A stretch of 64,000 nt of DNA from Pomphorhynchus laevis. Taxonomy: Eukaryota > Acanthocephala > Palaeacanthocephala > Echinorhynchida > Pomphorhynchidae. Both the position numbers and the translations under genes were made by a program. This document shows, one piece after another, positions 60,618 through 64,000 of the stretch (position 1 is its first letter; the number at the start of each line of letters is the position of its first letter). The stretch is from the NCBI GenBank assembly GCA_012934845.2, contig WNNJ02000697.1, positions 55,707 to 119,706 of the forward strand, read 5' to 3'. The notes beneath the pieces were generated by a model. The model was given only the letters and a program-made list of their open reading frames with translations. It was not told the origin of the DNA and did not search any database.

Positions 60618-60700
60618 GGCAGCCGAAACGACTGATGGTAGTTCACCCTACTGATGAGTGCTGCCGGCTACCATCAGCTCGTCTAGGAGTGATAAGGAAG
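60618..60700 (+). other. Hammerhead-like motif in permuted order
   Basis: GGCAGC-CGAAAC-22 bases-CTGATGAG-TGCTGCC: both hammerhead core boxes face each other above a stem GGCAGC/GCTGCC. CTGATGGTAG and CTACCATCAG nearby are also complementary. A cleavage nucleotide with paired stems I and III between the boxes cannot be drawn, so activity is doubtful. Confidence 0.35.
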
Positions 60701-61230
60701 TCTGCTCTGCATGTAATCGAACTCCGGTTTTTGCAAAATCTACGATTATGAAACTGAATTTAGCTCCCGGAGCACAGTTTTACACATTCTACGATTTAAT
60801 TATATATATTGTTAGTTGTTTAGTTTAAACTAGCAAAATTAAAGCAAAAAGCAGTGTATATTATTAAAACTTTCATAGATTTCGGGCACAGCCCTTCTTC
60901 AGTGGAAGTTCCACGCAATATCTACAATTCATAAAAAAAACAAGTTATCAATTCATCATAAATTCATAATGAAAATTATATTCAGAAATCAAGGCAAAAC
61001 AGTGGTCGATGTGCACAGATCTACTACCTGTATTATGGCAGGTGGTACTGTTTAACTGGCAATCTGCCATCAACGGCCTAATCCAATATAACTCCCGCTC
61101 TTTACGTTTCGCTGTATCCAAAATGTTGGATTAAGGTCACCTTAAAAAGTTGAAATCTAAAGTAAATACAATTGAAAAAGTCCTAGATTCGGACGAAACG
61201 TTTTAAATAAAAATCTCTGTTCTTTGCTAG
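60701..61230 (-). repeat. PLE-type tails
   Basis: On the minus strand CACTGAAGAAGGGCTGTGCC followed by CGAAATCTATGAAAG (60905-60870) is a classic PLE tail. On the plus strand GGACGAAACGTTTTAAATAA lies at 61190-61209. Confidence 0.5.
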
Positions 61231-61271
61231 TGTTTATAGTAGTAAAATAATTTTTTGGCTATTTACTACCT

Positions 61272-61272
61272 T

Positions 61273-61360
<88 letters not shown>
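61272..61360. repeat. (AT)n microsatellite
   Basis: About 44 uninterrupted AT dinucleotides, just downstream of the PLE 3' end. Length is likely to vary between individuals and to be error-prone in assembly. Confidence 0.97.
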
Positions 61361-61362
<2 letters not shown>

Positions 61363-61374
61363 AAATTTTTCAAT

Positions 61375-63992
61375 AAACTGGTGGTTAAAAGATGACAACA
61401 ATTTACAAGTTATTTTACTAGTTTCGCGTTTCACACGCTTTTTCAAAAAAAATTCTGTCACAAATCTACAATTACAGAGCTTCGTATGTGCTACAAAATC
61501 CGCGTAAGAAATCAGTCATTTTCTGACCATTCGAAAATTGTGCCGCTATTTAAACCATATGATTTGTAAGTTCTTAATTGACCTTGCCACCTCGATTCTT
61601 TTATTAACCGTTTTTTAATTAGTGGTATATTATTTTCAACTACTATGTATTCCATCATTGATTCATCTCCGTTGTGTTGCTTCATTATATGTGTTACAAT
61701 TCCATCTGTATTATAGTTTTTATTATTTTCTGGATTGTTGTTTTTAGAATTAAGTAATGATTTGATGTCTGCCCTTATGTTGTTTAGCCTTTCACTAAGG
61801 GATCTCTTTGACTCTCCTATATATTGCAGGTTACATTCTTTACACCTGCCTACATATATAATGTTTTTAGTCGTACAACAGTTATTTCCTTTAATAGGAT
61901 ATTTTAGATTTGTAGATGAACTTAATATTGTATCTGATTTGACGATACATTCGCAGGTTTTGCATCTTGGTCGTTTACAGCTCTTGCAGTCACCTGGTTC
62001 ACGCGAATAATTATTTATTACGTTTGAATCAAATTTGGATTTAACTAAATGCGTAGAAATCTTATTTGTAGATTGGAAGCAGATACAAGGTTCAATGCCT
62101 TTGATGTTATATCTAGAGCAGACAAGTTTATATGCTTTTTTGATATCTCTATTTATGGTCTTTATTCCATTATGATAAGGTTGTGTTACATATACCTTTT
62201 CGGTTGGAGATGCCATCTGTAGCCATCGTTCCCTTGGTCGTCGTCTTATCTTGGAAAACTCTCTGTATATAGATCTGTTAGTATATCCTCTAGATATCAG
62301 TATTTTTTCAATGATAAAAAGGTTGTTCTCAAACTGATAGTCGTCGGAACAGATTCTCCTCATTCGTAACGCTTCATTAAATATGACCGCTCTCTTTACT
62401 GTGCTACTTTGGTCGCTGTTTGCATGTAAATATAACGGATTGTCTTCAGGCTTTCTATAAGCAGTGGTTTTGTAGATTCCGTTCCTTTTATAAACAGTTG
62501 TATCCAAAAAGTTTACACTCTCACCGTAAGTGAAGGTAAATTCCAAGACGTTAAATTCATTAAGCCTCTTGAAGAATTCGAGTAGCGTAGATTCTCCATG
62601 TGTCCAGACCATAAAAACGTCATCTATGTACCGCCACCAAATAACAGGTTTGTACGATTGTGAGTCCATGAACTTCTGTTCGTAATCGGCCATGAATATG
62701 TTTGCGTATGTTGGTGCACAAGGCGTGCCCATGGCAGTTCCATTGTTCTGGATAAACTTATCACCATCCCAGTCAAAGATATTGTTTTCAAGAATGATTT
62801 TTAAAGAGTCTGTGACAAAGTTTACTCTAGTATTCTCCCAATTAATGTTTTCTAGGAAATTCTTGACGGATGAAATGCCTTGTTCATGGGGGATACTAGC
62901 GTACAAAGACTTGACATCTATGATTGCTAATATTGCGTTAGGAGATAGTGAATCTTTAATTACTTCAAGTTTGTTCAAAAAGTCTAGGGTACCTTTAAGA
63001 TAAGATGGAATACAATTGAGATGTGTGACTAATAGATCGTGCACTCTTCTCGATAAGTATTCAGTTGGTGTTCCGTTGCAGCTTATTATAGGCCTTCCAA
63101 TGTAAGGTCTATGCTCTTTGTGCGTCTTTGGGAGCATGTAGAAGCGTCCCAAGTTTTTTCACCTTTGCAAATTGCGTCCTTATCTTCTAGAGAGAGTACA
63201 TTCAATGATACATACTTAAGAATATGTTCCTCTAGTTTTGCACTAGTTTCGTTTAACAATGTTTCCGAACATTTACTATATGTGCTTGAATTAAGATGTC
63301 TATTAGCTTCGTCAACGTATTCTATTTTTTCCAAGCTACAGCTTGGCCTGACTTGTCGCTTTTTTTATAATTATATCCTTACGCAGCTTCAATGATCTTA
63401 ATGTGGCACGTTTTTCTTTCGACAAATTGTTTTTTGCTAGATGGTTCGGGGTGAGGCTCATGTACTTGTTCCAAACTAAAGCTGCTACACTGTTTTCAGC
63501 CGATTTTTTAATGGCGGAATTTGTTATATTACTAAACATGCGTTTGATTATTGATCTCAATGAAGTTGCTATATTGTACATATTAAATTCGTTAGTGCTT
63601 ATATTATACCCAAGAGCTAAGTCTAGCAGTTCGATTTCTTCTTTTGTTAATAAGTCATTCTCATTGGTTTTTACTACTTGTTTGAAGTTAAAGTTATTAT
63701 TTGGTTGAACAATGTTTGTAGATTCTGTATTTTCATATATGTTATTGCTTTGAATATTCCGGCTTTGAATATTTTCGATACGTATATTGGTATTAGATGT
63801 TGATATGTTTCTATCATATTTACTGAAACGACGGTTGCGATATGGGTAATAACATGATAGTTGATTTAAGAAAACTTCAGAGTTGAGAATTTTACTTGCT
63901 TTCTTACACTTGTCTTTTTGACAAGTGATGTAGGTATCATAATCAATTACAGAGTTTGTTTTGTTGTATACGTGCCCATAATTCATTCTCAA
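61375..63992 (-). mobile_element. Penelope-like element with RT and C-terminal GIY-YIG, nearly whole
   Basis: From the right: an N-terminal Asn/Lys-rich domain (63992-63336), a short middle segment (63334-63086), then 546 residues (63152-61512). RT motifs: FYMLPKTHKEHRPYIGRPI, ILAIIDVKSLYASIPHE, NGTAMGTPCAPTYANIFMAD, VIWWRYIDDVFMVWTHG (catalytic YIDD) and VNFLDTTVYK. After a Cys-rich linker (CKSCKRPRCKTCECI) the nuclease reads KNIIYVGRCKECNLQYIGES then LSERLNNIR. The protein ends at 61512; the tail at 61440-61380 has GAAAAAGCGTGTGAAACGCG. It is the best-preserved element here, with about two frame breaks, so it is likely young. The 5' end may lie beyond the window. Confidence 0.9.
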
Positions 63993-64000
63993 CTCTGAAG

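Overview
This is nuclear DNA from an animal, most likely an insect. It is very AT-rich, has protein-coding exons split by both very short (about 45-55 bp) and very long introns, and is packed with retroelements and small palindromic DNA elements. There are no bacterial operons. I cannot name the species; the tiny introns, AT bias and element mix would fit a hymenopteran or similar insect.

Host genes. (1) At the left, three + strand exons (1093-3405) encode the end of the EF-hand region and the start of the catalytic X domain of a beta-type phosphoinositide phospholipase C; the rest of that gene is not visible. (2) The main gene is a + strand homolog of CC2D2A, a ciliary transition-zone protein. 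I traced 26 exons from 14767 to 59401 by matching splice phase and homology: coiled-coil N-terminal part, first C2-like domain (35537-36155), linker (47224-49852), second C2 domain (50928-56475) and the start of the C-terminal part (58983-59401). At least one exon between 36155 and 47224 was not found, and the C-terminus lies beyond what I can see. (3) A broken minus-strand copy of a protein disulfide isomerase thioredoxin domain sits in a CC2D2A intron (25929-26321).

Mobile and repeated DNA, left to right: end of a LINE (3-179); palindromic elements (3657-4079); a 2.3-kb minisatellite with a 12-bp unit (5861-8184); a CR1/Jockey-type LINE (8490-10610) and a 3' end of a related one (12484-12820); a nested fold-back element (13297-14203); a Penelope-like element (PLE) with an N-terminal GIY-YIG domain (15845-17545), its RT pieces at 28175-29580 and a reverse copy at 34060-34440; a LINE 3' end (25090-25450); small inverted-repeat elements (26602-26809, 27619-27738, 56877-57005); a hAT-type element with perfect target duplication (29598-30197); a fossil integrase (31835-32065); several copies of a dispersed family here called family A; a tandem ~305-bp repeat carrying type III hammerhead ribozymes (36880-37660); two LINEs of one RT clade (38390-40757 +, 41432-45482 -) plus fragments (50005-50300, 57787-58480); a LINE very like one common in fish (52040-54420 -); a tRNA-derived SINE (57300-57454 -); and two PLEs at the right end (59870-60600 - and 61500-63992 -).

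The most interesting item is the ribozyme-bearing tandem array inside the largest CC2D2A intron. The predicted self-cleavage sites lie exactly one 304-bp unit apart, so a transcript through the array could release unit-length RNA, as in animal retrozymes and hammerhead satellites. A second theme is the many retroelement tails of one design: a hairpin, then a GAAACGTT-like box, then AATAAA.
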